NCBI RefSeq assembly: GCF_030053115.1
Contig: NZ_CP125619.1
Span: forward strand, 5,033,501 to 5,097,500
Reading direction: 5' to 3'
DNA from: Pseudomonas svalbardensis
Lineage (GTDB): Bacteria; Pseudomonadota; Gammaproteobacteria; Pseudomonadales; Pseudomonadaceae
DNA: 64,000 nt
Below the pieces are notes generated by a model. The model was not told the DNA's origin. It searched no databases and saw only the letters and a list, made by a program, of their open reading frames with translations. Made by a program: the position numbers and the translations under genes. Positions 27,077 to 37,407 of this stretch are shown here, piece after piece (the first letter of the stretch is position 1; every line of letters starts with the position of its first letter).

Positions 27077-29128
27077 ATGTCCGAGCCACGCAAGATCCTC
27101 GTCACCAGCGCCCTGCCCTATGCCAATGGTTCGATCCATCTTGGCCACATGCTGGAATATATCCAGACCGATATGTGGGTGCGCTTCCAGAAGCACCGCG
27201 GCAATCAATGCATTTATGTCTGCGCCGACGACGCCCACGGTTCGGCCATCATGCTGCGCGCGGAAAAGGAAGGCATCACCCCGGAACAACTGATCGCCAA
27301 CGTCCAGGCTGAACACAGCGCCGACTTTGCCGAGTTCCTGGTGGACTTCGACAACTTCCACTCCACTCACGCCGAAGAAAACCGTGAGCTGTCGAGCCAG
27401 ATCTACCTGAAGCTGCGCGACGCCGGGCACATCGCCCAGCGTTCGATCACTCAGTACTTCGACCCGGAAAAGAAAATGTTCCTGGCCGACCGCTTCATCA
27501 AGGGCACCTGCCCGAAATGCGGCACCGAAGACCAGTACGGCGACAACTGCGAAAAATGCGGTGCGACCTACGCGCCGACGGACCTGAAGGATCCGAAGTC
27601 GGCGATCTCTGGCGCTACTCCGGTGCTCAAGGATTCCCAGCACTTCTTCTTCAAGCTGCCGGACTTCCAGGAAATGCTGCAAGCCTGGACCCGCAGCGGC
27701 ACCCTGCAAGAGGCTGTGGCGAACAAGATTGCCGAATGGCTGGACGCCGGTCTGCAACAGTGGGACATCTCCCGCGATGCGCCGTACTTCGGTTTTGAAA
27801 TCCCGGACGAGCCAGGCAAATACTTCTATGTATGGCTGGACGCGCCGATCGGCTACATGGCCAGCTTCAAGAACCTCTGCGACCGCACGCCTACACTTGA
27901 TTTCGACGCGTTCTGGGGCAAGGACTCCACCGCTGAGCTGTACCATTTCATCGGCAAGGACATCGTCAACTTCCACGCCCTGTTCTGGCCAGCCATGCTC
28001 GAAGGCGCCGGTTTCCGTAAACCGACCGGCATCAACGTACACGGCTACCTGACCGTCAACGGTCAGAAAATGTCCAAATCCCGCGGCACCTTCATCAAGG
28101 CCCGGACCTATCTGGACCATCTGTCGCCGGAATACCTGCGCTACTACTACGCGGCGAAGCTGAGCCGTGGCGTCGACGACCTCGACCTGAACCTCGAAGA
28201 CTTCGTGCAGAAGGTCAACTCTGACCTGGTCGGCAAAGTCGTCAACATCGCCAGCCGTTGCGCCGGTTTCATCCACAAAGGCAACGCCGGTGTACTGGTG
28301 GCGGGCAATGCCGCGCCGGAACTGACCGAAGCGTTCCTGGCCGCAGCGCCAAGCATCGCCGAAGCCTACGAGGCTCGCGACTTCGCCCGTGCCATGCGCG
28401 AAATCATGGGCCTGGCCGACCGTGCCAATGCCTGGATTGCCGACAAGGCGCCGTGGTCGCTGAACAAACAGGAAGGCAAGCAGGACGAAGTCCAGGCCAT
28501 CTGCGCCTTGGGCGTGAACCTGTTCCGCCAGCTGGTGATTTTCCTCAAGCCGGTGTTGCCGTTGCTGGCCGCCGACGCCGAGGCGTTCCTCAACGTCGCG
28601 CCGCTGACCTGGAACGACCACGCTACCTTGCTCAGCAACCATCAGCTGAACGAGTTCAAACCGTTGATGACCCGTATCGACCCGGTAAAAGTGCAAGCCA
28701 TGAGCGACGCCTCGAAAGAAGACCTGACCGCCAGCGCTACTGACACCGGCGAGGCTGCACCTGCCGGCAATGGCGAACTGGCCAAGGATCCGCTGTCGCC
28801 GGAAATCGAGTTCGATGCCTTTGCCGCTGTCGACCTGCGCGTCGCCCTGATCCTCAAGGCCGAACACGTGGAAGGTGCCGACAAACTGCTGCGCCTGACC
28901 CTCGACATCGGTGACGAGCAACGCAACGTGTTCTCCGGGATCAAGAGTGCTTATCCGGATCCGTCCAAGCTCAATGGTCGTTTGACCATGATGATCGCCA
29001 ACCTCAAGCCACGGAAAATGAAGTTCGGCATCTCCGAAGGCATGGTGATGGCGGCCGGCCCTGGCGGTGAAGAAATCTACCTGCTCAGCCCTGACAGCGG
29101 CGCCAAGCCTGGTCAGCGCATCAAGTAA
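27077..29128 (+). CDS. metG: Methionyl-tRNA synthetase
   Basis: The 683-residue class I synthetase has the HIGH signature in [13 protein letters not shown] (residues 12-24), a zinc knuckle with CPKC and CEKC near residues 145-161, KMSKSRGTF near residue 331, an anticodon-binding helical domain and a C-terminal EMAP/Trbp111-type tRNA-binding domain ([20 protein letters not shown]). It charges tRNA-Met and initiator tRNA. The ATG at 27077 follows GTAGCCGAGCCCC. Confidence 0.98.
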   Translation: MSEPRKILVTSALPYANGSIHLGHMLEYIQTDMWVRFQKHRGNQCIYVCADDAHGSAIMLRAEKEGITPEQLIANVQAEHSADFAEFLVDFDNFHSTHAEENRELSSQIYLKLRDAGHIAQRSITQYFDPEKKMFLADRFIKGTCPKCGTEDQYGDNCEKCGATYAPTDLKDPKSAISGATPVLKDSQHFFFKLPDFQEMLQAWTRSGTLQEAVANKIAEWLDAGLQQWDISRDAPYFGFEIPDEPGKYFYVWLDAPIGYMASFKNLCDRTPTLDFDAFWGKDSTAELYHFIGKDIVNFHALFWPAMLEGAGFRKPTGINVHGYLTVNGQKMSKSRGTFIKARTYLDHLSPEYLRYYYAAKLSRGVDDLDLNLEDFVQKVNSDLVGKVVNIASRCAGFIHKGNAGVLVAGNAAPELTEAFLAAAPSIAEAYEARDFARAMREIMGLADRANAWIADKAPWSLNKQEGKQDEVQAICALGVNLFRQLVIFLKPVLPLLAADAEAFLNVAPLTWNDHATLLSNHQLNEFKPLMTRIDPVKVQAMSDASKEDLTASATDTGEAAPAGNGELAKDPLSPEIEFDAFAAVDLRVALILKAEHVEGADKLLRLTLDIGDEQRNVFSGIKSAYPDPSKLNGRLTMMIANLKPRKMKFGISEGMVMAAGPGGEEIYLLSPDSGAKPGQRIK

Positions 29129-29145
29129 GCTTCTGCTGTAAACCG

Positions 29146-29181
29146 ATCCCACAGTCGTGCCTGACGCGACTGTGGGATTTT
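29146..29181 (+). terminator. Rho-independent terminator of metG
   Basis: ATCCCACAGTCG at 29146-29157 and CGACTGTGGGAT at 29167-29178 form a perfect 12-base stem followed by TTTTC. Confidence 0.85.
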
Positions 29182-29270
29182 CATGTCTGGCCCACCCTCC
29201 GTCCTTGCCGGATAATGCCTAAGCTTTTTAGACCGCTCCGTTAAAAAGCCCCGTTCTTGCCGGCACGATC

Positions 29271-29840
29271 ATGACCGAAATTGTTCTTACGCTTATCAGC
29301 ACTGCCCTGATCAACAACCTCGTGTTGCACTGGCCGTTGGGCGTCGATCCACTGCTGGGCAACGAGCATCGGCAAGTCCACGCGCTGGGCCTTGCGACGG
29401 CTTGCTTGATGTTAATCGTCGGCACGGTGGGCTACTCGGCCTACCGTTGGTTGCTGGTCCCGCTGGAGCTGACGTCGCTGCGCCTTTTCGTGTTCCTGCC
29501 GTTGAGCGTTCTGCTGATTGGCCCGCTGCTGAAAGTGCTTTCCCGGTCACTTCCAAAGCTTGCGTTCGATGGCCTCTGGCCCCTGCTGCTGGGCAATGCT
29601 GGCGTACTCGGCCTGACGCTGCTCAACGCTCAGGACGACAAAGGCTTCTTCCACGCCATGGCCCTGAGCCTGGGTGCCGGCCTGGGCTTCTGGCTGGTAC
29701 TGAGCCTGTTCAGCGACCTGCGCCAACGCACAATCGAAAATGATATCCCCCTGCCCTTTCGCGGCCTGCCCATCGACCTGATCGGCGCCGGGTTGATTGC
29801 AGTGGCCTTTCTCGGATTCAGCGGACTGATCAAAACATGA
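29271..29840 (+). CDS. rnfA: RnfA-like membrane subunit lacking the cluster cysteines
   Basis: The 189-residue protein has six hydrophobic segments and aligns along its length with RnfA/RsxA (INNLVL near the start, [20 protein letters not shown] and [10 protein letters not shown] at the end). In canonical RnfA the first half carries LGLCP and the second TNCAVLG; here these read LGVDP (Asp26) and GNAGVLG (Ala110). Both cysteines of the RnfA share of the intramembrane [2Fe-2S] centre are therefore missing. It starts the operon rnfA-B-D-G-E-nth and overlaps rnfB by ATGA. Confidence 0.88.
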   Translation: MTEIVLTLISTALINNLVLHWPLGVDPLLGNEHRQVHALGLATACLMLIVGTVGYSAYRWLLVPLELTSLRLFVFLPLSVLLIGPLLKVLSRSLPKLAFDGLWPLLLGNAGVLGLTLLNAQDDKGFFHAMALSLGAGLGFWLVLSLFSDLRQRTIENDIPLPFRGLPIDLIGAGLIAVAFLGFSGLIKT

Positions 29841-30847
29841 GTCTGATTCAACGCATCGACGCCCTCTTGCCGCAGACCCAATGCGGCAAGTGCGGCCACC
29901 CCGGATGCAAACCGTACGCCGAAGGCATTGCCAGCGGCGAACCGATCAACAAGTGCCCGCCGGGCGGCAGCGAAACCATCGCCGCCCTGGCCGAGCTGTT
30001 GAAAGTGCCGGTGCTGGAACTGGACGTCAGTCGCGGTTCGGCCCCGGCGCAGATCGCCTATATTCGTGAAGCGGAGTGTATTGGTTGCACCAAGTGCATC
30101 CAGGCCTGCCCGGTGGATGCCATTGTCGGCGCGGCGAAATTGATGCACACGGTGATCGTCGATGAATGCACCGGTTGCGACCTGTGCGTAGCGCCCTGCC
30201 CGGTGGATTGCATCGAGATGCGGCCGTTGCCGCTGGCCACAGTGCTGCCGATTGTCGGTGGCCTGGCGTTCAGCTTTGAGGAGCAACGCGCCCGGACGGT
30301 CAAGCGCAATCACGCACGGCGCCGATTCGAACAGCGCAATGCTCGCCTGCGTCGCGAAGAAGAACAGAAAATCGCCGAACGTCAGGCCCGAGCCCAACGC
30401 GCCATCCAGCACAGTGAGGTGGCGACGCTCAATCCGGTTCAGGCCGCTCTTGAGCGAGTCCGCGCACAGAAGGCAGCCAATGCGGATACGGCGCTGAAAA
30501 AGGCCAAGATCGATCTGGCGATGAGTCGGGCGCAACTGAACAAGTCACTCAAGGCGTTCGGGCATCCGCCGACCTTCGAACAGCAGTCGCAACTGATCGT
30601 CCTGCAACAGCAGTTCGAGGCAGCCGAACAGGCGTTAGCGAAACTGGAAAGTACTGCACCGCCAGCCGCGGCACCCGTCGTTCCGGCGAAAAATGCGCAG
30701 CTGAATCGGGCAAAGATCCAGCTGGCCATGCGCCGCGCCGAACTCAAGAAAGGCCAAGCCAGCGAAGCGCCAGCTGAGCAGATCGAAGCCCTGGAACGCG
30801 CGGTGAGTGAAGCCGAGCGTCAGGTGGATGCCTATGCAGCCCCTTGA
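29837..30847 (+). CDS. rnfB: RnfB-like Fe-S protein with RnfC-like C-terminal tail
   Basis: The 336-residue protein begins directly with the [4Fe-4S] domain (Cys16, 19, 24, 40) and lacks the usual N-terminal membrane anchor. Two ferredoxin motifs follow (Cys81/84/87/91 and Cys111/114/117/121). From residue 150 on it is a charged, Ala-rich coiled region with [17 protein letters not shown] and two similar units, [12 protein letters not shown] and [12 protein letters not shown], that recall the C-terminal tail of RnfC. Canonical RnfB is about 190 residues. It overlaps rnfA (ATGA) and rnfD (14 bases). No rnfC gene lies between B and D. Confidence 0.88.
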   Translation: MSLIQRIDALLPQTQCGKCGHPGCKPYAEGIASGEPINKCPPGGSETIAALAELLKVPVLELDVSRGSAPAQIAYIREAECIGCTKCIQACPVDAIVGAAKLMHTVIVDECTGCDLCVAPCPVDCIEMRPLPLATVLPIVGGLAFSFEEQRARTVKRNHARRRFEQRNARLRREEEQKIAERQARAQRAIQHSEVATLNPVQAALERVRAQKAANADTALKKAKIDLAMSRAQLNKSLKAFGHPPTFEQQSQLIVLQQQFEAAEQALAKLESTAPPAAAPVVPAKNAQLNRAKIQLAMRRAELKKGQASEAPAEQIEALERAVSEAERQVDAYAAP

Positions 30848-31826
30848 ATCGGTCGACGAGCGCCTTCAGCAGACCATGAAGCTGGTATTGCTGGCCACCG
30901 TGCCGGGAATGCTGGTGTTTTTCTGGCTGTATGGCTGGGGCGTGTTGATCAACCTGATTCTGACCGGTATTACCGCTCTGACCGTTGAAGCGACCGTATT
31001 GCGCTTGCGCAAGCTTGCGGTCAAGCCGGCCCTGAGCGACGGCAGTGCGCTGGTCAGCGCGACGCTGTTGGCTCTGGCCTTGCCGCCTTATTGCCCGTGG
31101 TGGCTGACGGTCTGTGCCGCGGCGTTCTCGATGGTGTTCGGCAAACACCTGTATGGCGGCGTTGGCAAGAACCCGTTCAACCCGGCAATGCTGGGCTTCG
31201 CCCTGGTGCTGGTGACCTTTCCCCAACAGATGACCCACTGGCCGTCATCCCATGGGCTGGACCTGATCGGCGGCTTGCAGCAGGTGTTCGGGTTCAGCCT
31301 CGTGCAGACGCCAGACGCCTGGGTCCAGGCCACGGCGCTGGACAGCCTGCGGATCAACAAAAGCCTGACCATGGACGAACTGTTTGCCGCTAACCCGGCG
31401 TTCGGTCATTTCGGCGGCCGAGGCATGGAATGGGTCAACCTGGCCTTTCTGGCAGGTGGCGCGTTTCTGCTGCAACGACGGGTGTTCAGCTGGCATGCGC
31501 CGGTCGGCATGCTCGCCAGCCTGTTCATCATCAGCCTGCTGTGCTGGAACGGCTCGGGCTCCGACTCCCATGGTTCGCCGCTGTTTCATCTGCTCACTGG
31601 CGCGAGCATGCTGGGTGCATTCTTCATCGTCACGGAACCGGTGTCCGGTGCAAAAAGCCCCGGCGCGCGACTGCTGTTCGGCGCGGGCGTCGGGCTGCTG
31701 ACGTACCTGATTCGTACCTGGGGTGGTTATCCGGACGGCGTAGCCTTTGCCGTGCTGTTGATGAACCTCTGTGTGCCGGCGCTGGAGCGGTTTGCCACCT
31801 CCAGACTGGAACGGGGTGCGCCATGA
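30834..31826 (+). CDS. rnfD: Rnf complex subunit D
   Basis: The 330-residue membrane protein has about nine to ten hydrophobic segments. It keeps the flavin-attachment region as VQATALDSL (Thr167 in the place of the covalent FMN threonine), [20 protein letters not shown] and the C-terminal [18 protein letters not shown]. These features fit a functional RnfD/RsxD. The ATG at 30834 is preferred over 30807 because GTCAGGTGG precedes it and [12 protein letters not shown] fits relatives; it overlaps the end of rnfB. It overlaps rnfG by ATGA. Confidence 0.9.
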   Translation: MQPLESVDERLQQTMKLVLLATVPGMLVFFWLYGWGVLINLILTGITALTVEATVLRLRKLAVKPALSDGSALVSATLLALALPPYCPWWLTVCAAAFSMVFGKHLYGGVGKNPFNPAMLGFALVLVTFPQQMTHWPSSHGLDLIGGLQQVFGFSLVQTPDAWVQATALDSLRINKSLTMDELFAANPAFGHFGGRGMEWVNLAFLAGGAFLLQRRVFSWHAPVGMLASLFIISLLCWNGSGSDSHGSPLFHLLTGASMLGAFFIVTEPVSGAKSPGARLLFGAGVGLLTYLIRTWGGYPDGVAFAVLLMNLCVPALERFATSRLERGAP

Positions 31827-32434
31827 GCCGAGCGTCGAGCGTTGTGACCCTGGTGTTGCTGGCAGGGCTGGGGATTGGCGCGACTTACCTCGTGCAGCAC
31901 ACCAGCGCGCCGCGCATTGCGGCCGAACAGCGCCTGATCGACAGTCGTAACCTGCTGGACTTGCTCCCTGCTGGAGGCTACGACAATCAGCCGCTGGAAC
32001 AGACACTCGCCCTCGAAAATACTGAGCTGGCCAACAGCACGCTGCTAGGTGGCTACCTGGCGACCAAGACTGGCCAACCCAGCGCCGTGTTGCTGCGCAG
32101 CCAGACCCTGGGCTACGAGGGTTCCATCGAATTGCTGATCGCCATCGGCGCAAACGGCAAGGTGTTAGGCGTGAAAACGCTCAAGCAATCGGAAACTCCG
32201 GGCCTGGGCGGCCGACTCGCCGACTGGCCCAATGCCTGGCTTCAGGGATTTTCCGGAAAGTCCCAAACCGAACCTGCCGACAATGGCTGGGCCTTGAAAA
32301 AGGATCAGGGGCAATTCGATCAAATGGCGGGGGCAACCATTACTTCGAGAGCGGTCATCAACGCCATCCATGACGCGTTGCGCTATTTCGACGAACATCA
32401 GCAACAGTTGATCGGGAGCAGCGCTCATGAATAA
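31823..32434 (+). CDS. rnfG: Rnf complex subunit G (FMN-binding)
   Basis: The 203-residue protein has one N-terminal membrane segment (VVTLVLLAGLGIGATYLV) and a periplasmic FMN-binding domain. The attachment motif is QMAGATITSRAV with Thr172 as the likely covalent FMN site; GVKTLKQSETPGLGGRL is the conserved preceding loop. It looks intact compared with RsxG. The start codon overlaps the rnfD stop, and the stop overlaps the rnfE start region by eight bases. Confidence 0.9.
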   Translation: MSRASSVVTLVLLAGLGIGATYLVQHTSAPRIAAEQRLIDSRNLLDLLPAGGYDNQPLEQTLALENTELANSTLLGGYLATKTGQPSAVLLRSQTLGYEGSIELLIAIGANGKVLGVKTLKQSETPGLGGRLADWPNAWLQGFSGKSQTEPADNGWALKKDQGQFDQMAGATITSRAVINAIHDALRYFDEHQQQLIGSSAHE

Positions 32435-33014
32435 GTCATCGACGCTGCAGAATTCGCTGATGCTTGCACCGCTGATCGGTGCCACGGATTCATTAGTGAC
32501 CGCTGTGGGCTTGTGGCTGATGTTCATCGTGGTGATCAGTGCTTTTGGGGTGAGCATGGGCGCCTTGCGATCCCGACTTATCCCTGCGACACATCTGCTT
32601 GCCAGCGTCCTGCTGGCGGCCACGCTGACCAGCTGCGCGGAACTCGCCGCGCAAGTCTGGTCGCTGCAATGGCACCAACATGTAGGGTTCTATGCAGGAT
32701 TGATTGCCTTGCAATGCGTTGTGCTGGAACACACCGGTTTTTTCCAGAGCGCCTGGCGTGATCGCCTGCGCCTGTGTGGCCTGTTCGGCGCGTTGATGGC
32801 AGGCCTTGGCTTGCTGCGCGAACTCATCGGCAGCGGGACACTCGGCAGCCATCTGCCATGGCTGGCTGGCACTGCGCAAGCGGACTGGCAAGGCTGGGTG
32901 CTGACTGCCGACGGTGGCTTGCGCCTGGCCACCCTGGCCCCTGGTGGATTCATTCTGCTGGGCCTGCTGATCGCCACACGTCAGGCCTGGACCCGCTCGA
33001 CGCCCTCTCACTGA
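32427..33014 (+). CDS. rnfE: RnfE-like membrane subunit with one cluster cysteine lost
   Basis: The 195-residue protein has about six hydrophobic segments and RnfE features such as GLLRELIGSGTLGSH and LAPGGFILLGLLIA. Canonical RnfE has LGLCPLLAVT near the N-terminus and TNC in the middle. Here the first reads LMLAPLIGAT (Ala14) and the second LIALQCVVLE (Cys97 kept). It overlaps rnfG by eight bases and ends 25 bases before nth. Confidence 0.85.
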   Translation: MNKSSTLQNSLMLAPLIGATDSLVTAVGLWLMFIVVISAFGVSMGALRSRLIPATHLLASVLLAATLTSCAELAAQVWSLQWHQHVGFYAGLIALQCVVLEHTGFFQSAWRDRLRLCGLFGALMAGLGLLRELIGSGTLGSHLPWLAGTAQADWQGWVLTADGGLRLATLAPGGFILLGLLIATRQAWTRSTPSH

Positions 33015-33039
33015 CTGCCTTCGAGGAAACGCACTGCCC

Positions 33040-33678
33040 ATGAATGCCGCAAAACGTCTGGAAATTTTTCGCCGATTTCACGAAGACAACCCGGAACCGA
33101 AGACCGAACTGGCCTACTCCTCGCCGTTCGAATTGCTGATATCCGTGATTCTCTCGGCGCAGTCGACCGATGTCGGCGTCAACAAGGCCACCGCCAAACT
33201 CTATCCGGTGGCCAATACACCGGCGGCGATTTATGCCTTGGGTGTCGAGGGACTGTCGGAATACATCAAGACCATCGGCCTGTTCAACAGCAAAGCGAAA
33301 AACGTGATCGAGACCTGTCGCTTACTGATGGAACGTCATGGAGGCGAAGTGCCGCAAACCCGTGAAGAGCTGGAAGCGTTACCCGGCGTCGGCCGCAAGA
33401 CTGCCAACGTGGTGCTCAATACCGCATTCCGTCAGCTGACCATGGCCGTGGACACGCATATCTTCCGGGTCAGCAACCGTACCGGCATTGCTCCAGGCAA
33501 AAATGTGGTCGAGGTTGAGCAAAAACTGATGAAGTTCGTGCCGAAGGAATATCTGCTGGATTCCCATCACTGGCTGATCCTCCACGGACGCTACGTTTGC
33601 CTGGCCCGTAAGCCTCGCTGCGGCAGTTGCCGGATCGAAGACTTGTGCGAATACAAGCAAAAGACTTCGGACGATTGA
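33040..33678 (+). CDS. nth: Endonuclease III
   Basis: The 212-residue DNA glycosylase/AP lyase removes oxidised pyrimidines. The helix-hairpin-helix LPGVGRKTANVVLN holds catalytic Lys120; catalytic Asp138 is in AVDTHIFRV. The C-terminal [4Fe-4S] loop has Cys187, 194, 197 and 203 with the standard 6-2-5 spacing. It is the last gene of the rnf operon, as in many gamma-proteobacteria. Confidence 0.97.
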   Translation: MNAAKRLEIFRRFHEDNPEPKTELAYSSPFELLISVILSAQSTDVGVNKATAKLYPVANTPAAIYALGVEGLSEYIKTIGLFNSKAKNVIETCRLLMERHGGEVPQTREELEALPGVGRKTANVVLNTAFRQLTMAVDTHIFRVSNRTGIAPGKNVVEVEQKLMKFVPKEYLLDSHHWLILHGRYVCLARKPRCGSCRIEDLCEYKQKTSDD

Positions 33679-33784
33679 GGCGCTATTAGGTTTTTTGATT
33701 TATCGATTGAAAAAATCTTTTTTACCCGCCGGAAGATTATCGATATAAGGAGCGCCAAAGGCAGTCTTAGCCTGGAGTAACACT

Positions 33785-33964
33785 ATGAGCACTGGCAAAG
33801 AGCAATTGGAAGTAGAAGACGACTTCACCCCTGTTGAAGCAGATGATGCTGAACCGGTGGTTGAAGTGGCGAAGACAAACCTGAGCAAACGCCGTACCAT
33901 CGACAATCTGCTGGAGGAGCGCCGACTGCAAAAGCAATTGGCCGATTACGATTTTGACCTATGA
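33785..33964 (+). CDS. Small PA3496-family protein
   Basis: This 59-residue gene begins MSTGKEQLEVEDDFTPVEAD and ends LLEERRLQKQLADYDFDL. The acidic N-terminal half and basic RRTIDNLLEERRLQKQ C-terminal half match the PA3496 family, annotated as putative envelope integrity proteins and found next to nth in PAO1. GGAG is placed eight bases before the ATG. No signal peptide or membrane segment is visible. The function is not established. Confidence 0.85.
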   Translation: MSTGKEQLEVEDDFTPVEADDAEPVVEVAKTNLSKRRTIDNLLEERRLQKQLADYDFDL

Positions 33965-33969
33965 CACCT

Positions 33970-33997
33970 AAAAGCCTCCCGAAACGGAGGCTTTTTA
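33970..33997 (+). terminator. Rho-independent terminator after the PA3496-like gene
   Basis: AAAAGCCTCC and GGAGGCTTTTT form a stem with a short CGAAAC loop and T-run. Confidence 0.9.
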
Positions 33998-34054
33998 CTA
34001 AGTGCCGACCCCTGATACCCCCCGTTCATCGCGCCTCGTCAAACGCTGAGTCAG

Positions 34055-34681
34055 TCACACCAGACCATTGCGCTGAGCCAATTCGATCAGGTCCACCAGG
34101 GAGCGAGCATTGAGCTTCAACAACAGACGAGTCTTGTAAGTACTGACGGTCTTATTGCTGAGGAACATTCCGTCGGCGATCTCCTTGTTGGTCTTGCCTC
34201 GGGCCAATTGTTGCAAGACCATCATTTCCCGTCCCGACAGTCGATCCACCATATCGGCCTCACTGGCGTTCCCCAAACTGGAACGTACGGTATGCAAGGC
34301 TTGATTCGGAAAGTAACTGTAGCCCGACAATACTGCCTTTATTGCACTGAGCAACTCAGTGAGATCCTGTTGTTTGCAGACATACCCTGCGGCACCGGAT
34401 TGCATGCAACGCATGGAAAAATGCCCAGGTGCCTGGGAAGTTAATATCAGCACTTTCATGGGCATCGCTGTCGATGTCAGACGCGCAATGACTTCCAGCC
34501 CATCAAGTTTCGGTATTCCAATATCCAGGATGACAATATCCGGCATATGCTCACGGGCAAGTTGCAACGCATCCACGCCATTATCTGTCTCTGCAATAAC
34601 CTCGTAGCCGTGACGCTCCATTAGCATACGTACCGCAAGACGAATGACGGGGTGATCATCCACGATCAGCACTTTATTCAT
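34055..34681 (-). CDS. LuxR/NarL-family response regulator (BvgA-like)
   Basis: The 208-residue protein has a receiver domain (VLIVDDHPVIRLAVRMLMER, phospho-Asp in DIVILDIGIPKLDG, ILTSQA, YVCKQQDL with the conserved Lys) and a C-terminal HTH (LSGREMMVLQQLARGKTNKE, FLSNKTVSTYKTRLLLKLNA). This is like BvgA/RocA1 of fimbrial or virulence circuits. No kinase gene is adjacent, so it is an orphan here. The ATG at 34681 is used; the in-frame ATG at 34693 adds four residues. It borders an AT-rich patch. Confidence 0.88.
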   Translation of the reverse strand: MNKVLIVDDHPVIRLAVRMLMERHGYEVIAETDNGVDALQLAREHMPDIVILDIGIPKLDGLEVIARLTSTAMPMKVLILTSQAPGHFSMRCMQSGAAGYVCKQQDLTELLSAIKAVLSGYSYFPNQALHTVRSSLGNASEADMVDRLSGREMMVLQQLARGKTNKEIADGMFLSNKTVSTYKTRLLLKLNARSLVDLIELAQRNGLV

Positions 34682-35258
34682 GGGCAAGTCCAATTTTCGC
34701 TGTTCGAATTTTTAGAGCCCGCACGATAGCCTAGTCGTTTCACCCATGGCATGCCGCCCCCCTCGGCCACCCACACCGAGAGACATTCCCTACAGACATT
34801 GAAGAATAATCTTACAAAATTCCCAAAAATACGGTGGGGGTAAACGTTTTATCAACCAGAAAATATTTCGATTATCCGCAGTTTTTTTGTTTCAGTTTAC
34901 AACCAGAAAACCAAATAACAGGGTTCGCCGCAAGAGGTCCAACGAATACTGACTATTGAGCTACCCTTAAAAGTAACTGATATTTACCACTTGAAACCCC
35001 ACACCACAAACACCGCACATCAAGAATGTAGTAAAAATCACACCAGGCAACACTTCAACAACAAACTCAATCCAATACCACCTAAAACCCTACAACAGAG
35101 GCACCCGCCGCACACTCAATACCGCTACTATCAAACCCTCTAAATCTAAAACTTAAAAGGAGCCACCGCACCAATACAATCACCGACCACTTAGTTATTA
35201 AAATCAAACCAAAACATTAATCAACCGAGAAAAAACAATATTTCAACGAGCAAAACAC
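34682..35258. other. AT-rich intergenic region with a C-rich, G-poor leader
   Basis: No gene is seen in about 575 bases. From about 34981 to 35258 the + strand has roughly 8 percent G and 32 percent C by my count, very unlike the flanking genes. This is the composition of Rho-loading RNA. The region may hold promoters for both flanking divergent genes. Confidence 0.6.
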
Positions 35259-35891
35259 ATGATCAAATCAAAGAAAAAAATCATCAACCCCATGACAGTT
35301 ATTGCAATATTTGCCGCTATTTCTGAAACATCGGCCGCCGTATCACTGCCCTTTCTCGACAATAAGGAACGGGAGTTCTATATCTGGTTCCTGATCAGTT
35401 TCCCTTTTTATTTGCTTTTTCTTTTCTTCGCCACACTCAACTTCAACTATCGGTCGCTGTACGCGCCATCCGATTACGGCAAGGGAAAGCACTTTATAAA
35501 AGTGATGGACAACGCTGAACGCGGTCAGCGACCCGATAACCTGAAGGACCCTCCCGCCCGGATCGATATTCAGACGGGCCTCTCGGCTCTACAGTACGTT
35601 TGCATGGCCGAGCAGCTGAAGAACCTGCACATCATCGATGCGCGGTGGCTAAACAAGAAAATGGAATTCGGTGCCTGGATTGAAAAATACCGACGCCCAC
35701 AGGGAAGCCCTGCACAAGTGATCGTATTTCTCACCTGTACCGATTCGGAGGCATTACTGAAGGAAAGCGCAAGCAAGCAATCAAAACAGGCAAAGAATCG
35801 CAGCGGCCCAACGCTTTGCATTGCTTACAATTTGAATTCACACGGTCTGACGATTCTTGATCACTCTTTTTACCTGACACGCAGCAGGTAA
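35259..35891 (+). CDS. Unknown membrane-anchored protein
   Basis: The 210-residue product has two hydrophobic stretches in the first 65 residues (MTVIAIFAAISETSAAVSLP and WFLISFPFYLLFLFFATLNF), then a soluble domain with DIQTGLSALQYVCMAEQLKN, AQVIVFLTCTDSEALLKESA and a Lys-rich segment. I do not recognise a family. It is AT-richer than its neighbours and its ribosome site (CAACGAG) is weak. It stands alone between an orphan response regulator and argG, suggesting acquired DNA. Confidence 0.6.
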   Translation: MIKSKKKIINPMTVIAIFAAISETSAAVSLPFLDNKEREFYIWFLISFPFYLLFLFFATLNFNYRSLYAPSDYGKGKHFIKVMDNAERGQRPDNLKDPPARIDIQTGLSALQYVCMAEQLKNLHIIDARWLNKKMEFGAWIEKYRRPQGSPAQVIVFLTCTDSEALLKESASKQSKQAKNRSGPTLCIAYNLNSHGLTILDHSFYLTRSR

Positions 35892-35995
35892 CGCTTGAAG
35901 AGCATTCAGAGAGAGGAAACAGAAGGAAGGTATTACAGATACAAATAGAGCGCTGATAACACGATGACCGGTAGGAAAACTCCCCCTATTCAAAA

Positions 35996-36029
35996 TTGTG
36001 GCCTTGTCACCGACAAGGCCACAACTCTA
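35996..36029 (-). terminator. Terminator of argG
   Basis: TTGTGGCCTTGTC at 35996-36008 and GACAAGGCCACAA at 36012-36024 form a perfect 13-base stem. On the reverse strand a TTTTG stretch follows. It lies 37 bases after the argG stop. Confidence 0.75.
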
Positions 36030-36060
36030 TTACCGTCGTTCCACTACGGTTTCAAAGATC

Positions 36061-37278
<1,218 letters not shown>

Positions 37279-37332
37279 GCCATCACTCCACGGGGTTCTA
37301 CGGAAAGCAGTCAAGTCTACCGGTCATGCAGG

Positions 37333-37374
37333 ATAATTTACAGAGGCGCGACAGCTTATGACGACGAAGCGACA
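37333..37374 (-). promoter_or_regulatory. Tandem ArgR operator of argG
   Basis: On the reverse strand TGTCGC occurs at 37369-37374 and again exactly 21 bases later at 37348-37353; the second is followed after eight bases by AA. This fits the Pseudomonas ArgR pattern of repeated TGTCGC-N8-AA-N5. Confidence 0.6.
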
Positions 37375-37407
37375 GATTATGTCGAGTGAGCGACGATTAC
37401 AGCGGGT

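Noticed and set aside
26789..29152. 787-codon open frame on the reverse strand across metG
   Set aside because: It is the shadow of metG. GC-rich third positions keep the opposite frame open, and the translation shows no recognisable domain, while the + strand gene has all MetG motifs.
30807..30833. Upstream start for rnfD
   Set aside because: It would overlap rnfB by 41 bases and adds residues that do not fit RnfD N-termini; the ATG at 30834 has a better ribosome site.
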